This document shows, piece by piece, positions 24,856 through 33,830 of a stretch of 64,000 nt of DNA; within the stretch, counting starts at the first letter, position 1; every line of letters starts with the position of its first letter. The position numbers and the translations under genes were made by a program. Where the stretch lies: the NCBI GenBank assembly GCA_964505215.1, contig CAZDGU010000001.1, forward strand, positions 186,001-250,000, written 5' to 3'. Below the pieces are notes generated by a model that saw nothing but the letters and a program-made list of their open reading frames with translations, was not told the DNA's origin and did no database searches. The DNA comes from Gracilimonas sp964505215. Lineage in GTDB: Bacteria > Bacteroidota > Rhodothermia > Balneolales > Balneolaceae.

Positions 24856-25935
24856 TCAGACCGTACTTAGAAATTCTTTAAAACAGCCCAAGCTGGCTTC
24901 CTTCATTTTTCTAAAATGTTGCGTAGTCAGTTTCTTACGCTGTTCATTTAAACCCAGCCTTTCGGTTTGAACCTCGAACAAATCTGCAATTTGTTTGGCA
25001 AAATGCCCCTTTCCTTTCATTCGCTCACTCCACTCAGTACTGTTGAGCTTACCTTCCCGAATATCCATAATTTTGCCAAGTACTTTATTCTTTCGCTCAG
25101 GCCTGTGTTGCTCTAACCATTCTATAAACAAATCTTTCACTTTGTAGGGTAGTCGCAAAATGGTATAGCCCGCAAAAGAGGCTCCGGCTGCTGAAGCTTG
25201 TTCAAGAATTTTAGCACATTCGTGGTCGGTAAGTCCCGGAATGATAGGCGCTACATTCACCCCAACCGGGATTCCGGCATCTGCTAACTCTCTAATAGCT
25301 TGTAATCTCCGCTGTGGACGTGAAGTTCTGGGTTCTAAAACACCGGCCAGCTCTTTATCCAAAGTGGTTATTGAAATGGTTACACTAATGCAGCCAAAAT
25401 CATTCAGCCGACTGAGCACGTCTATATCTCGAGTCACCAAATAGTTTTTGGTTATCAGTCCTGCCGGATTCCGAAATTTCGCTAATACTTCAAGGCATTT
25501 TCGGGTTATGCGCAGCTCCTTTTCTATGGGTTGATAAACATCCGTAACTCCGCTCATAGCTAATACTTGCGGCTTCCATCTTGGTGAACTCAACTCCTTT
25601 TCCAGTAAATCCGGAGCATCGTATTTAACCACTATTTTCGATTCAAAGTCTAAACCAGAAGAATAGCCCAAAAACTCATGATACGGACGTGCATAGCAAT
25701 AAATACAGCCGTGCTCACACCCTCTATACGGATTTATACCCGCACTGAAGCCAATATCCTCACTTTTGTTGTAGCTTATAATAGATTGCGTTGAATCCGG
25801 GATGAGCTGTGTTTTGGGTGATGGCTTTTCCCCTGTTTCCTCATCTATATCATAATCTACGTGCGTATCTTTAAAACGATTGCGAGGATTGAAGGAAGCC
25901 CCGCGGCCTCTTATTGGGTTTTTATTGCCTGACAT
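24856..25935 (-). CDS. PA0069-type radical SAM protein (spore photoproduct lyase-like family)
   Basis: 359 residues from ATG 25935 (MSGNKNPIRGRGASFNP, the usual family start); the frame extends to 25968 with an ATG at 25953. The radical SAM cluster is GCEHGCIYCYARP with C-x3-C-x2-C, embedded in SAGINPYRGCEHGC. Downstream TISITTLDKELAGVLEPRTSRPQRRLQAI and LPYKVKDLFIEWL are typical of the PA0069 family. The biochemical reaction is not known. Stands alone upstream of a 1.6-kb repeat block. Confidence 0.9.
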   Translation of the reverse strand: MSGNKNPIRGRGASFNPRNRFKDTHVDYDIDEETGEKPSPKTQLIPDSTQSIISYNKSEDIGFSAGINPYRGCEHGCIYCYARPYHEFLGYSSGLDFESKIVVKYDAPDLLEKELSSPRWKPQVLAMSGVTDVYQPIEKELRITRKCLEVLAKFRNPAGLITKNYLVTRDIDVLSRLNDFGCISVTISITTLDKELAGVLEPRTSRPQRRLQAIRELADAGIPVGVNVAPIIPGLTDHECAKILEQASAAGASFAGYTILRLPYKVKDLFIEWLEQHRPERKNKVLGKIMDIREGKLNSTEWSERMKGKGHFAKQIADLFEVQTERLGLNEQRKKLTTQHFRKMKEASLGCFKEFLSTV

Positions 25936-26250
25936 ACATTCTATTTTGCACATATTCCTTACATGCAATATACTATTTCAGCCAGCTTATAAAAAACTGA
26001 ATGATGATTTATTTACTATGCGATAAAGCACTTTCCTTTAACCCAAACGCATTCAGTTAAACTCGCTCCCAACAGATCATTCATTCCCAGAATTCGGGAG
26101 ACGTTCGGTCTTTCGTAAATTAAATCATTGCTGTAAAGCAGATAGCTGCGAATTCTACCATTTTGACCACCTCTGTCTCCTCCTTCATAAGGAGGAGGAC
26201 GCGTTGAAATATAGCTGCGTTTGTTTGGATTAATATCCATAAATACTTTT

Positions 26251-26483
26251 CTCTCGCTCCCAACGACCCCCGTTGGGAGTGCCCTACAGAACCACCCGGT
26301 TCAATTCAAAAATAGCGACAAAGCGGGCGTTGATGAAGCCGTAAGTCGGCATCCCCGAGATTGCTTCGGCGGTTGAAAATAACGGGCGTGGTTATGTAGG
26401 GCAGCGCATCGCAAAGGTAGCTTTTTCGTCTGACCGCTGGATATGATTAGGCTGACTGAATACGTTTTGAAGCGGTCTGACGA
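26251..26483 (+). repeat. Family A dispersed repeat, copy A1 (most complete)
   Basis: Order of modules: hairpin CTCCCAACG...CGTTGGGAG, hairpin GAACC-ACCC-GGTTC, GCGTTGATGAAGC, CCGAGATTGCTTCGGCGGTTGA, GGGCAGCGCATCGCAAAGG, GTCTGACCGCTG, TAGGCTGACTGAATACG, and GCGGTCTGACG at the end. Confidence 0.8.
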
Positions 26484-26531
26484 TTCTTATAGGGAGCCAA
26501 GTTTTAAAAGATACTCCAATAACAAATAAGC

Positions 26532-26610
26532 ATTCCATCACCCGACTCTCAGGGATAAAGCATGGCTAACATATTCAAACTAAGCCGAATGATGGAGTTG
26601 CCTAAAATCA
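26532..26610 (+). repeat. Family D repeat, copy D1
   Basis: About 79 bases, TTCCATCACCCGACTCTCAG ... AGCCGAATGATGGAGTTGCC. The reverse complement recurs at 53031-53109 with about 85% similarity by eye. Confidence 0.6.
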
Positions 26611-26640
26611 ATCAGGCGAAAACCCATCCACCAACACCTT

Positions 26641-26816
26641 TCTCTCGTTCCCAACGACCCCCGTTGGGAGTGCCCTACAGAACCACCCGGTTCAAAACCA
26701 ACACGCTACCAAGGCGGACGTTGATAAAGTGAGCAGGCGTACTCTTCGAGATTGCTTCGGCGTTTAAGTTGTTGGGCAAAATTACACAAAGCAACGCCTC
26801 GCAAAGGTAGCTTTTT
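26641..26816 (+). repeat. Family A repeat, copy A2 (3' end missing)
   Basis: Hairpins and the CGAGATTGCTTCGGCG and GCAACGCCTCGCAAAGG modules are present; the copy breaks off before the TCTGACCGC module. Confidence 0.75.
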
Positions 26817-26818
26817 AC

Positions 26819-26873
26819 CCTCGTTCCCTACGACTTCGTTGGGAGTGCCCTGAAGAACCACACGGTTCAAAAA
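26819..26873 (+). repeat. Family A repeat, copy A3 (hairpin part only)
   Basis: CTACGACTTCGTTGGGAGTG and GAACCACACGGTTCAA only, directly following A2. Confidence 0.65.
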
Positions 26874-27204
26874 ATGGGAATTTTAGTGCAACCCGGGCTT
26901 TGGCACCGGGCCCCATCCTTGTTCCTTCCCTAATGCGCAAGTGAGCCGGAGGGAAAGAGACAGAGATAGGGTTCTGTTTTTGCGAGCTTGGAATTCAGAA
27001 TTGTCTGAAAAGATGCTTTTGGATTTTTAGTAACTACATTGCCCTGTTCAATCGTCTGACGAACTGGAGTCGTCGGACGAGATTGTTGTTAAGGTGTGCG
27101 TTGGTTAACCCCCCAAACTGTTTCAAGGAGATTCCGGCTCGGCGCTTCCGTTTCACTACAGCTTGTCCGGAATGACTGCTTTTCTAACTAATCCTGTACA
27201 TCCC

Positions 27205-27455
27205 AGGCAATCCTGGTTCAAAAACGAGATGCTACCAAGATGGAATTTGATAAAGTGCACAGTCGTATTCTCCGAGATTGCTTCGGCGTTTGAAAATACG
27301 GGCATGGTTATGTAGGGCAGCGCCTCGCAAAAGTTTACGTCTGCGAGGAGTGTTATTCTTTGGGCTGTAAAGCCAAAGAATACACGACGTGGCAGTCTCG
27401 TGAATGTGTTTGGGATGTAAAACAGCGCTCGTATGTAGGGTATAAAATCCACAAC
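27205..27455 (+). repeat. Family A repeat, copy A4 with alternative 3' end
   Basis: Starts with an ATCCTGG-TTCAAA variant and holds CCGAGATTGCTTCGGCG and GGGCAGCGCCTCGCAAAAG, then a different tail: CTGCGAGGAGTGTTATTCTT, GGGCTG, CACGACGTGGCAGTCTCGTG, AATGTGTTTGG. The same tail is found in copy A9 at the right end of the window. Confidence 0.65.
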
Positions 27456-27464
27456 AAACTTCCG

Positions 27465-27505
27465 AAATTAAAAAACCCCGTCCGTTTTTTGAACGAGGTT
27501 TTCAT
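27465..27505 (-). terminator. Probable terminator of the lipoprotein gene
   Basis: Imperfect hairpin with AACCCCGTCCGTT and AACGAGGTT arms; on the minus strand it ends in a run of T. It lies 26 bases past the stop at 27531. Confidence 0.5.
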
Positions 27506-27530
27506 CCCTAATCACTGCACAACCAAGATA

Positions 27531-28319
27531 TCAGGACGTGCAGGTAGTGTTGTTAAGATTTTCATCCCAGCAAGATTTTGCTCCACCATTGTAATTGGGT
27601 GAAATAATAAAGCCTGCCATGCTTTCTACATTATAGCTGATGGTAGTAGTTTCACCTTCAGAAACATCAGTATAAACAACGCTTTTCATTGTCCCGTCAA
27701 AGGTATAGCGGATGCTATCTCCCAAATTATTATTTCGGTCGCTAAGCACTTCCATGGCTACTAATGCTGAGTTTTCAGATTTCTCCCAGCTTAATTCTGA
27801 AACCTTATTTCCGGACTGAAGACTATAGTAAGTCCAGGAACCTTCTGTTGCATCTCGCGTTGAAGTTCCGGAAAAGAACAGCTGATTCTCTATTCCAGCG
27901 GCTGTATTAGTTACAAAGAAATTCCAAACAACCTTTTCCTTAGATTCTACCAATGCGGTCAGCTGCACACCAAACTGTTGTCCGTTTGCAGCGGTGCTGT
28001 AGTTCCACTCCCACTCTTTATTTCCGGCAGACTCCGCTTTTTGGTCGTGTGCGGCACGAATGAGCGCGCGAGGAATGATCAAATTCGCATCCAGAATAAT
28101 TTTTGCGATTCCGGCCGACATTAAAGCCGTGTTAAAATGAGATTCAGCTCTTCTCGCTTTGCTCTTACCGGATACAGAATCCATTTCAGTAATATCAACC
28201 TTCATCGATTCGGCTGAAGGCAATACAGGCGGCTCTTGCTTATTATTAGAAGTACACGATACCGTCAGTATGGATATCGTCAATAAAAACAAGGATAGTT
28301 TCTTAAAAGTCAATTTCAT
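27531..28319 (-). CDS. Hypothetical lipoprotein
   Basis: 262 residues, ATG at 28319. Lipobox LTVSC with C22. The rest is a soluble beta-rich domain with repeated W/Y-containing strands (WEWNYSTAANGQQFGVQLTALVESKEKVVWNFFV, here listed only by its first and last residues W103 and V137) and a short C-terminal CWDENLNNTTCTS with two cysteines. No recognised family. It probably faces the periplasm or the cell surface. A hairpin terminator follows; the next gene upstream is on the same strand 139 bases away. Confidence 0.7.
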   Translation of the reverse strand: MKLTFKKLSLFLLTISILTVSCTSNNKQEPPVLPSAESMKVDITEMDSVSGKSKARRAESHFNTALMSAGIAKIILDANLIIPRALIRAAHDQKAESAGNKEWEWNYSTAANGQQFGVQLTALVESKEKVVWNFFVTNTAAGIENQLFFSGTSTRDATEGSWTYYSLQSGNKVSELSWEKSENSALVAMEVLSDRNNNLGDSIRYTFDGTMKSVVYTDVSEGETTTISYNVESMAGFIISPNYNGGAKSCWDENLNNTTCTS

Positions 28320-28458
28320 AGCACAATGATTTTTTGTTTGGATTTATCTTGTTAAACCCAAACAATTTTTCATTGTTCCTTTTCTATTCCTGCAATTGAT
28401 AAGACAAGAAAAGGAATGATGAAATCAACCAAACGTATCTTTAGAAAACGCTTCTTAA

Positions 28459-30111
28459 TTAATCAGCAGAAAAAACCTGCTCCCCGGCTACCCAGGTTTC
28501 CAGCACCTTAATTTTCCAGATATCTTTGGCGGGAACTTCAAAATAATCCTGATCAACTATAATAAAATCTGCCCATTTTCCCGGCTCCAAAGAGCCCAGC
28601 ACGTCTTCCTGATGACCTGCATACGCAGCATCTGTGGTAAATGCTTTAAAGGCTTGCTTGCGGCTCAGCGCTTCTTCAGGATACCAACCGCCGGGCGGAT
28701 TTCCTTCATGATCCATCCGCGTAACGGCCGAATACAATCCCCAAAAAGGATTGGAGGGCTCTACCGGAAAGTCTGAACCGGCAGCCACAACCGTTCCCTG
28801 CTCCAGAAAAGATTGCCAGGCGTAGCTGCCTTTAATGCGTTCGGTTCCCACCCGATCAACCGCCATATTTTTGTCGCTGGTGGCATGGCGAGGCTGCATG
28901 GAAGCAATGATATCTAATTCCTTAAAGCGCGGAATATCCTTCAGAGACACGATTTGAGCGTGCTCCACCCGGTGCCTCAGTCCTTGGTCACCAAGCTCTT
29001 CTTTTGCATGTTCAAACGCATTCAGCACCACGCGATTTGCTTTGTCGCCAATAGCATGCACGTTGGTTTGGAAACCGGCAGCTGCCGTTTTGTACACATA
29101 ATTATTGAATTCATCTTGACTCGCAAACAGCAATCCGGTATTGCCCGCATCATCGGAGTAAGGCTCAAGCATGGCGGCACCGCGACTTCCCAAAGCACCA
29201 TCTGAGTACAACTTCACGCTGCGGAGCGCCAGTCGATCATTAGCATAAGAATCAATCGGTCCGTTTTTTGAAAGCGTTTCAAATGCCGTCATTCCGCCAA
29301 TCATCGCATAAATACGAGTGGTCATTTTTCCTTGATCTGCAAATTCCTTGTAAAGCTCCCACGTTTTTGGCCCTACTCCGGCATCATGTACGGAGGTCAA
29401 TCCTTTGCTCGCCATTTGCTTTAATGCCTCTTCCAGCGCAAGCTTCCGCTCCAGATCCGAGGGTTCCGGAATTACCTTATTGATATAACTTTCAGCTGCA
29501 TCAACAAAAACGCCGGTGGCTTTTCCGCTGCCGTCACGTATAATCTTTCCGCCCTGAGGGTCAGGCGTATCTTTACTTATTTGGGCCAGCTTCATGGCTT
29601 CCGTATTCACCCATCCCGCATGTCCGTCAATTCTGGACAAATACACGGGGCGATCGGGAACTACCCGGTCTAAATCTGCAGCCGTAGGGAATTCATTTTC
29701 TTCCCACAAGGTTTGATTCCATCCCCTTCCCTGAATCCATTCCAAATCGGGATTAGCTTCGGCATACGCTTTGATGGTATCCAGCGTGGCTTCCAGCGAT
29801 TCTATGCCGGCTACATTCACGTGCAGCTCCTGATACCCCAAGCCCATCACGTGACCATGCGCATCAATCAGGCCGGGAAGCATGGTTTTCCCGTTTACAT
29901 CTGTTTTTTGACCGGCAGTTTGCTCCGCCAAATCAGCACCGCCGATTTTTTGAACTTTTCCATCTTTAACAACCAGCGTGCTGAAGGTAACCAGCGAATC
30001 TCCTTGTAAGGTATATCCGTTTGCATTAACAAAAACATGAGTGGTGCTTTCTGTGGTACAGCCGGCCATCAATAGGATGGGAAGCAGCCATAAGTAGTAA
30101 CGAAATTTCAT
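28459..30111 (-). CDS. Amidohydrolase family 3 (YtcJ-like) lipoprotein
   Basis: 550 residues, ATG at 30111. Lipobox LLMAGC with C18, so it is predicted to be exported and membrane-bound, unlike cytosolic relatives. Metal-dependent hydrolase motifs visible: LPGLIDAHGHVMGLG (HxH), RIDGHAGWVN, SLKDIPRFKELDIIASMQPRHA with upstream RHRVEHAQ, and GSDFPVEPSNPFWGLY with the conserved aspartate. C-terminal LEPGKWADFIIVDQDYFEV is typical of the superfamily. Substrate unknown. Confidence 0.9.
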   Translation of the reverse strand: MKFRYYLWLLPILLMAGCTTESTTHVFVNANGYTLQGDSLVTFSTLVVKDGKVQKIGGADLAEQTAGQKTDVNGKTMLPGLIDAHGHVMGLGYQELHVNVAGIESLEATLDTIKAYAEANPDLEWIQGRGWNQTLWEENEFPTAADLDRVVPDRPVYLSRIDGHAGWVNTEAMKLAQISKDTPDPQGGKIIRDGSGKATGVFVDAAESYINKVIPEPSDLERKLALEEALKQMASKGLTSVHDAGVGPKTWELYKEFADQGKMTTRIYAMIGGMTAFETLSKNGPIDSYANDRLALRSVKLYSDGALGSRGAAMLEPYSDDAGNTGLLFASQDEFNNYVYKTAAAGFQTNVHAIGDKANRVVLNAFEHAKEELGDQGLRHRVEHAQIVSLKDIPRFKELDIIASMQPRHATSDKNMAVDRVGTERIKGSYAWQSFLEQGTVVAAGSDFPVEPSNPFWGLYSAVTRMDHEGNPPGGWYPEEALSRKQAFKAFTTDAAYAGHQEDVLGSLEPGKWADFIIVDQDYFEVPAKDIWKIKVLETWVAGEQVFSAD

Positions 30112-30180
30112 AGGATGTGTATTTATTTAACGTTGAAACGATCAGTAATTTTTTGGGGTGATGACTTTAGAAAGCAGCGT

Positions 30181-30612
30181 TTACTTTTCAAGCCATTTTC
30201 CGGAGCGTATAAAATCCGGTGCAGTTTTCATGTGTTGAATTTCCCGGAGTGAAAAAAAGCCTACATCACGCAAAATCTGATCTTTATCATGCACTTCAGG
30301 GTCTTTGCCCAATGTAAGATTTCCACTTACCCGGTTCACAAAATAATAAAATTCAATGGCATGAAAAGGCGATTCTATAATTTCATTAACGGTAAGTAAA
30401 TCACCCACAGACACGCTCAGATTTGTTTCTTCCTTAAATTCCCGGATTAGCGCGTGCTCCAATTTTTCACCGAATTTCACCCCACCTCCCGGCGGCAGCC
30501 AGGTCCAGGCGTTGGTAAGTGGAGAATACAGTTCTATAAGCAGCAGTTTTTCATTTTCTACCAGCAAGCCACAGGCGCGCACCCGCTGGCGATGCGTGTA
30601 AGAAGCTGACAT
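30181..30612 (-). CDS. NUDIX hydrolase
   Basis: 143 residues. The Nudix box is GGGVKFGEKLEHALIREFKE followed by ETNL, matching G-x5-E-x7-RE-x2-EE-x-G except that the final Gly is Asn. Cleaves a nucleoside diphosphate linked to another moiety; the specific substrate is not predictable. Starts with TAATG coupling to the end of pyrG, so probably co-translated with CTP synthase, which makes a nucleotide-pool role plausible. Confidence 0.88.
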   Translation of the reverse strand: MSASYTHRQRVRACGLLVENEKLLLIELYSPLTNAWTWLPPGGGVKFGEKLEHALIREFKEETNLSVSVGDLLTVNEIIESPFHAIEFYYFVNRVSGNLTLGKDPEVHDKDQILRDVGFFSLREIQHMKTAPDFIRSGKWLEK

Positions 30613-32270
30613 TAAGACTTTTCTTCTATGGCTTTACGGGGGTTAATTGGTTCATATAAACCTTCTTCCTTCGCATGTTTGCGACTTGCTTTCACAAAAT
30701 CTACAAACAAAGGCTGCGGATTGTTCACCGTGCTGCGCAATTCGGGATGAAACTGAACGCCTACAAACCAAGGATGTTCGGGAATTTCCACAATTTCAAC
30801 TAAATCACGCTCCGGGTTCATACCGGAAAGAATCATGCCGTTTTCCGTAAGCTTATAACGGAGGTTGTTATTCACCTCATAGCGGTGGCGGTGGCGTTCT
30901 TCTACCACTTCTTGGCCATAGGCTTCAAAAGCCTTCGTTCCTTTTTTGAGATGGCACATGTATTTACCCAAGCGCATGGTACCGCCCATATTCTCTATGT
31001 CTTTTTGGTCGTGCATAATATCAATAATAGGATACTCTGCATCTTCATCAAACTCGGTACTGTTGGCCTCTTCCCAGCCACAAACGTTTCGGGCATATTC
31101 AATAACGGCGCACTGCATGCCTAAGCAAATTCCAAAAAATGGGATATTATTGGTGCGTGCATGCTCAACAGCGGCTACTTTTCCGGAAATACCACGCCCT
31201 CCAAAGCCCGGTGCCACTAAAATGCCGGACACTCCTTTTAATGTTTCTTTTACATTTTCGGGATCCAAATCATCTGATTGCACCCATTTAATATTCACTT
31301 TGCAATCGTTCACCGCTCCGGCGTGTATAAAAGCTTCGGCAATAGATTTATAGGATTCGCGGTGTTCTACATATTTCCCAACCAGCGCAATGGTAATTGC
31401 TCCCGAAGGATTGCAAACAGCTTCAACAAAACCAATCCAGTTGCTTAAATTTGGCTCTTCGGTTTTTAAATTCAGCTTTTCAATGACCCGTTTGTCCAGT
31501 CCTTCTGCCTGCATGAGGAGCGGCACTTCGTAAATACTGTCGGCATCGCGCGATTCTATCACGTCTTCCAAGTCCACATTACAAAACTGAGCCACTTTTC
31601 GGCGAATGGTTTCATCTAAAGGATGCTCGGTGCGACAGACCAGAATATCGGGCTGTAACCCACTTTCTAAAAGAGTTTTTACCGAATGCTGAGTGGGTTT
31701 GGTTTTAAGCTCACCGGCAGCTGCTAAATAAGGAACCAGCGTTAAGTGTATGGAAAGCGTGTTCTGGCGGCCTACATTATACCGAAGCTGACGGACGGCC
31801 TCTACATAGGGCAGGCTTTCGATGTCTCCAACGGTTCCCCCAATTTCAACAATAACTATGTCATAATCGCCGGATTGCCCCAGCTTTAGCACATGAGACT
31901 GAATTTCGTCGGTAATATGCGGAATTACCTGAACGGTTTTTCCTAAGTAGGCTCCCTGCCGCTCTTTTGTAATTACATCAAAATAAATACGGCCGGTGGT
32001 TACATTATTATCTTGAGAGGTTTTGATGTCTAAAAACCGCTCATAATGGCCAAGGTCTAAATCGGTTTCGGCGCCGTCGTCGGTTACATAAACTTCCCCG
32101 TGCTCGTAAGGATTCATGGTTCCCGGATCAACATTTATATAAGGATCCAGTTTTTGGATGGTAACTTTTAAGCCTTGAGCTACCAATAACCGTCCGAGAG
32201 ATGCACAGATAATTCCTTTTCCGAGAGAAGATGTAACCCCTCCGGTTACAAAAATATATTTGGTGGACAT
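30612..32270 (-). CDS. pyrG: CTP synthase
   Basis: Makes CTP from UTP, ATP and glutamine. 552 residues, standard length. N-terminal synthase domain begins KYIFVTGGVTSSLGKGIICA with the P-loop; DPYINVDPGTMNPYEHGEVY and HITDEIQ are typical. The C-terminal class-I glutaminase has PFFGICLGMQ with the nucleophilic cysteine and GVQFHPELRS with the catalytic His-Pro-Glu. The nudix gene follows with one-base overlap. Confidence 0.97.
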   Translation of the reverse strand: MSTKYIFVTGGVTSSLGKGIICASLGRLLVAQGLKVTIQKLDPYINVDPGTMNPYEHGEVYVTDDGAETDLDLGHYERFLDIKTSQDNNVTTGRIYFDVITKERQGAYLGKTVQVIPHITDEIQSHVLKLGQSGDYDIVIVEIGGTVGDIESLPYVEAVRQLRYNVGRQNTLSIHLTLVPYLAAAGELKTKPTQHSVKTLLESGLQPDILVCRTEHPLDETIRRKVAQFCNVDLEDVIESRDADSIYEVPLLMQAEGLDKRVIEKLNLKTEEPNLSNWIGFVEAVCNPSGAITIALVGKYVEHRESYKSIAEAFIHAGAVNDCKVNIKWVQSDDLDPENVKETLKGVSGILVAPGFGGRGISGKVAAVEHARTNNIPFFGICLGMQCAVIEYARNVCGWEEANSTEFDEDAEYPIIDIMHDQKDIENMGGTMRLGKYMCHLKKGTKAFEAYGQEVVEERHRHRYEVNNNLRYKLTENGMILSGMNPERDLVEIVEIPEHPWFVGVQFHPELRSTVNNPQPLFVDFVKASRKHAKEEGLYEPINPRKAIEEKS

Positions 32271-32347
32271 GCAAGATGTGGGTCTGATTGATGGATGTAA
32301 AATATAGGAGGTTCCTCAACCCTATTCAACGAAAGGAAGGGGAAAAC

Positions 32348-33139
32348 TCACTTTGTTTTCCACAAGTTATCCACAACATTGCGTAAACGGTCGGGGTAAT
32401 CCGTGAAAATTCCGACAGCTCCTCTTTTTAGCATTTTTTGCATGGCGGTCGGTTTATTTACCGTATATACCAAAACGGGAATTTCGGCCTTCAGCAGACG
32501 CTGAGCCCTTTTTTTAGTGAACTGCCGCATACTGCAATTAAATACGCCTGCACCGTACCGAGCCATTAATTCCGAAATTTGCTGCCCTTTTGCCTGCTTT
32601 CTTTCATACAATAAAGCGGTAAACAGCCTTTTATCCATATTTTGAATGTGTGAAATAGCCCTATAATTGAAGCTTGAAAATAATACGTGAGATTCCATTT
32701 CAAATTCTTTAACTAACGCAATGGCTTTTTGGGCAATCCCATTTTCGGGGTGAACCGATACCGACTCGGCTTTGATTTCTATATTGATAGAAACTTTGCC
32801 TTTTACAAAATGCAGAACTTCTTGCAGTGTGGGAATGCGTTCGCCTGCATTCTTTTGAGAGAACCATGATCCGGCATCCAGTTTTTGAAGTTCTTTTGCT
32901 GTAAAGTCACGCACGAATCCTTTCCCGTTTGTGGTTCTGCTGAGCTCTTCATCATGAATCACCATTGGAATGCCATCCTTGCTTAGCTGAATGTCGCACT
33001 CAATCATATCAGCCCCCAGTGCTACCGCACGGCTAAAAGCAGCCATAGTATTTTCGGGATGATACCCGCTTGCCCCACGGTGAGCAATTACCAATGGAGC
33101 TTTAGTCTTAGAGTACGTGCGTACCGGAAATTTATTCAA
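32348..33139 (-). CDS. Glycerophosphodiester phosphodiesterase
   Basis: 263 residues, apparently starting with TTG at 33139 (no ATG until deep in the domain). GDPD signature: VIAHRGASGYHPENTMAAF (about 17-35) with the first catalytic His-Arg, MIECDIQLSKDGIPMVIHDE with acidic metal ligands and second catalytic His, and INIEIKAE. No signal peptide, so cytoplasmic. Hydrolyses deacylated phospholipids to glycerol-3-phosphate and alcohol. Monocistronic, followed by pyrG on the same strand after 77 bases. Confidence 0.9.
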   Translation of the reverse strand: MNKFPVRTYSKTKAPLVIAHRGASGYHPENTMAAFSRAVALGADMIECDIQLSKDGIPMVIHDEELSRTTNGKGFVRDFTAKELQKLDAGSWFSQKNAGERIPTLQEVLHFVKGKVSINIEIKAESVSVHPENGIAQKAIALVKEFEMESHVLFSSFNYRAISHIQNMDKRLFTALLYERKQAKGQQISELMARYGAGVFNCSMRQFTKKRAQRLLKAEIPVLVYTVNKPTAMQKMLKRGAVGIFTDYPDRLRNVVDNLWKTK

Positions 33140-33404
33140 AGCAGGAAAAGTTATCGTTCATTCGTCAGAAATCAGGTAATTTTAAAAGAGGTTGTTTTGC
33201 TTAGATACTAAGTGAAATAAGCTGCACAAGGACGAATATACAAATAACCGGTATCATCATGAAGATGCTACATGATGACTTATAGATGATATACTTCTAA
33301 AGGAAACTAATCTATTCAGAATCCCACAGGTTCAAGAATAATCTGCTCATCAAAGCTACCGTGCGTAACCTTTTTTTACAAGGCAAACCACAGAAGATTG
33401 AGAA

Positions 33405-33755
33405 TCAGTTTTGTGAATTTATAACTCTTCTGATTGCTTTTTGCAGCAGCGAATCGAACGCTCCGGTTTTCAGCAATGTGTTATACATCAGGTACAAACC
33501 AATCATAGTTGAAATACTTCCAAACATGGTCATAACGGTTGCAAGCCATATAGGCTGAATACTTCCAACCAGTGAAAGCGCTACCACAGATGTACCTAAT
33601 AAAACTTGTGTTACAGCAGATGCAAAATGTAATCCATTTACCGTGTACACTCGCTCCACAAAGTAGGAAATTCTGGAAGCAGGCGGATTATTGTTGTTTA
33701 ATTGCCTAAGTTCCTCATGTATTAAAGGCTCTTTTTGTTTCTCTTCTTCAAACAT
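33405..33755 (-). CDS. Hypothetical small membrane protein
   Basis: 116 residues, ATG at 33755. A charged, Glu/Asn-rich cytoplasmic-looking head (MFEEEKQKEP...NNNN) is followed by two hydrophobic helices at about 44-66 and 69-95 and a short basic tail (KAIRRVINSQN). Family not recognised. It diverges from rlmB with 75 bases between starts. Confidence 0.65.
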   Translation of the reverse strand: MFEEEKQKEPLIHEELRQLNNNNPPASRISYFVERVYTVNGLHFASAVTQVLLGTSVVALSLVGSIQPIWLATVMTMFGSISTMIGLYLMYNTLLKTGAFDSLLQKAIRRVINSQN

Positions 33756-33830
33756 AACTTTTTATTTTAGCTAACCTAACTTATTGTCCTCATTTATTAT
33801 AATGAAACTAAAACAACTTTAAAATTTTTT

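Larger units (their letters stand above)
25936..27530. other. Repeat-rich intergenic block, 1.6 kb
   Basis: Gene-free. Contains full or partial family A repeats at 26251-26483, 26641-26816, 26819-26873 and about 27205-27455, a family D repeat at 26532-26610, and a terminator at the right end. Between 26880 and 27200 there is unassigned sequence including GTCTGACGA/TCGTCGGACGA-like motifs near 27053-27082. Frames in this block are not believed to be genes. Confidence 0.75.
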
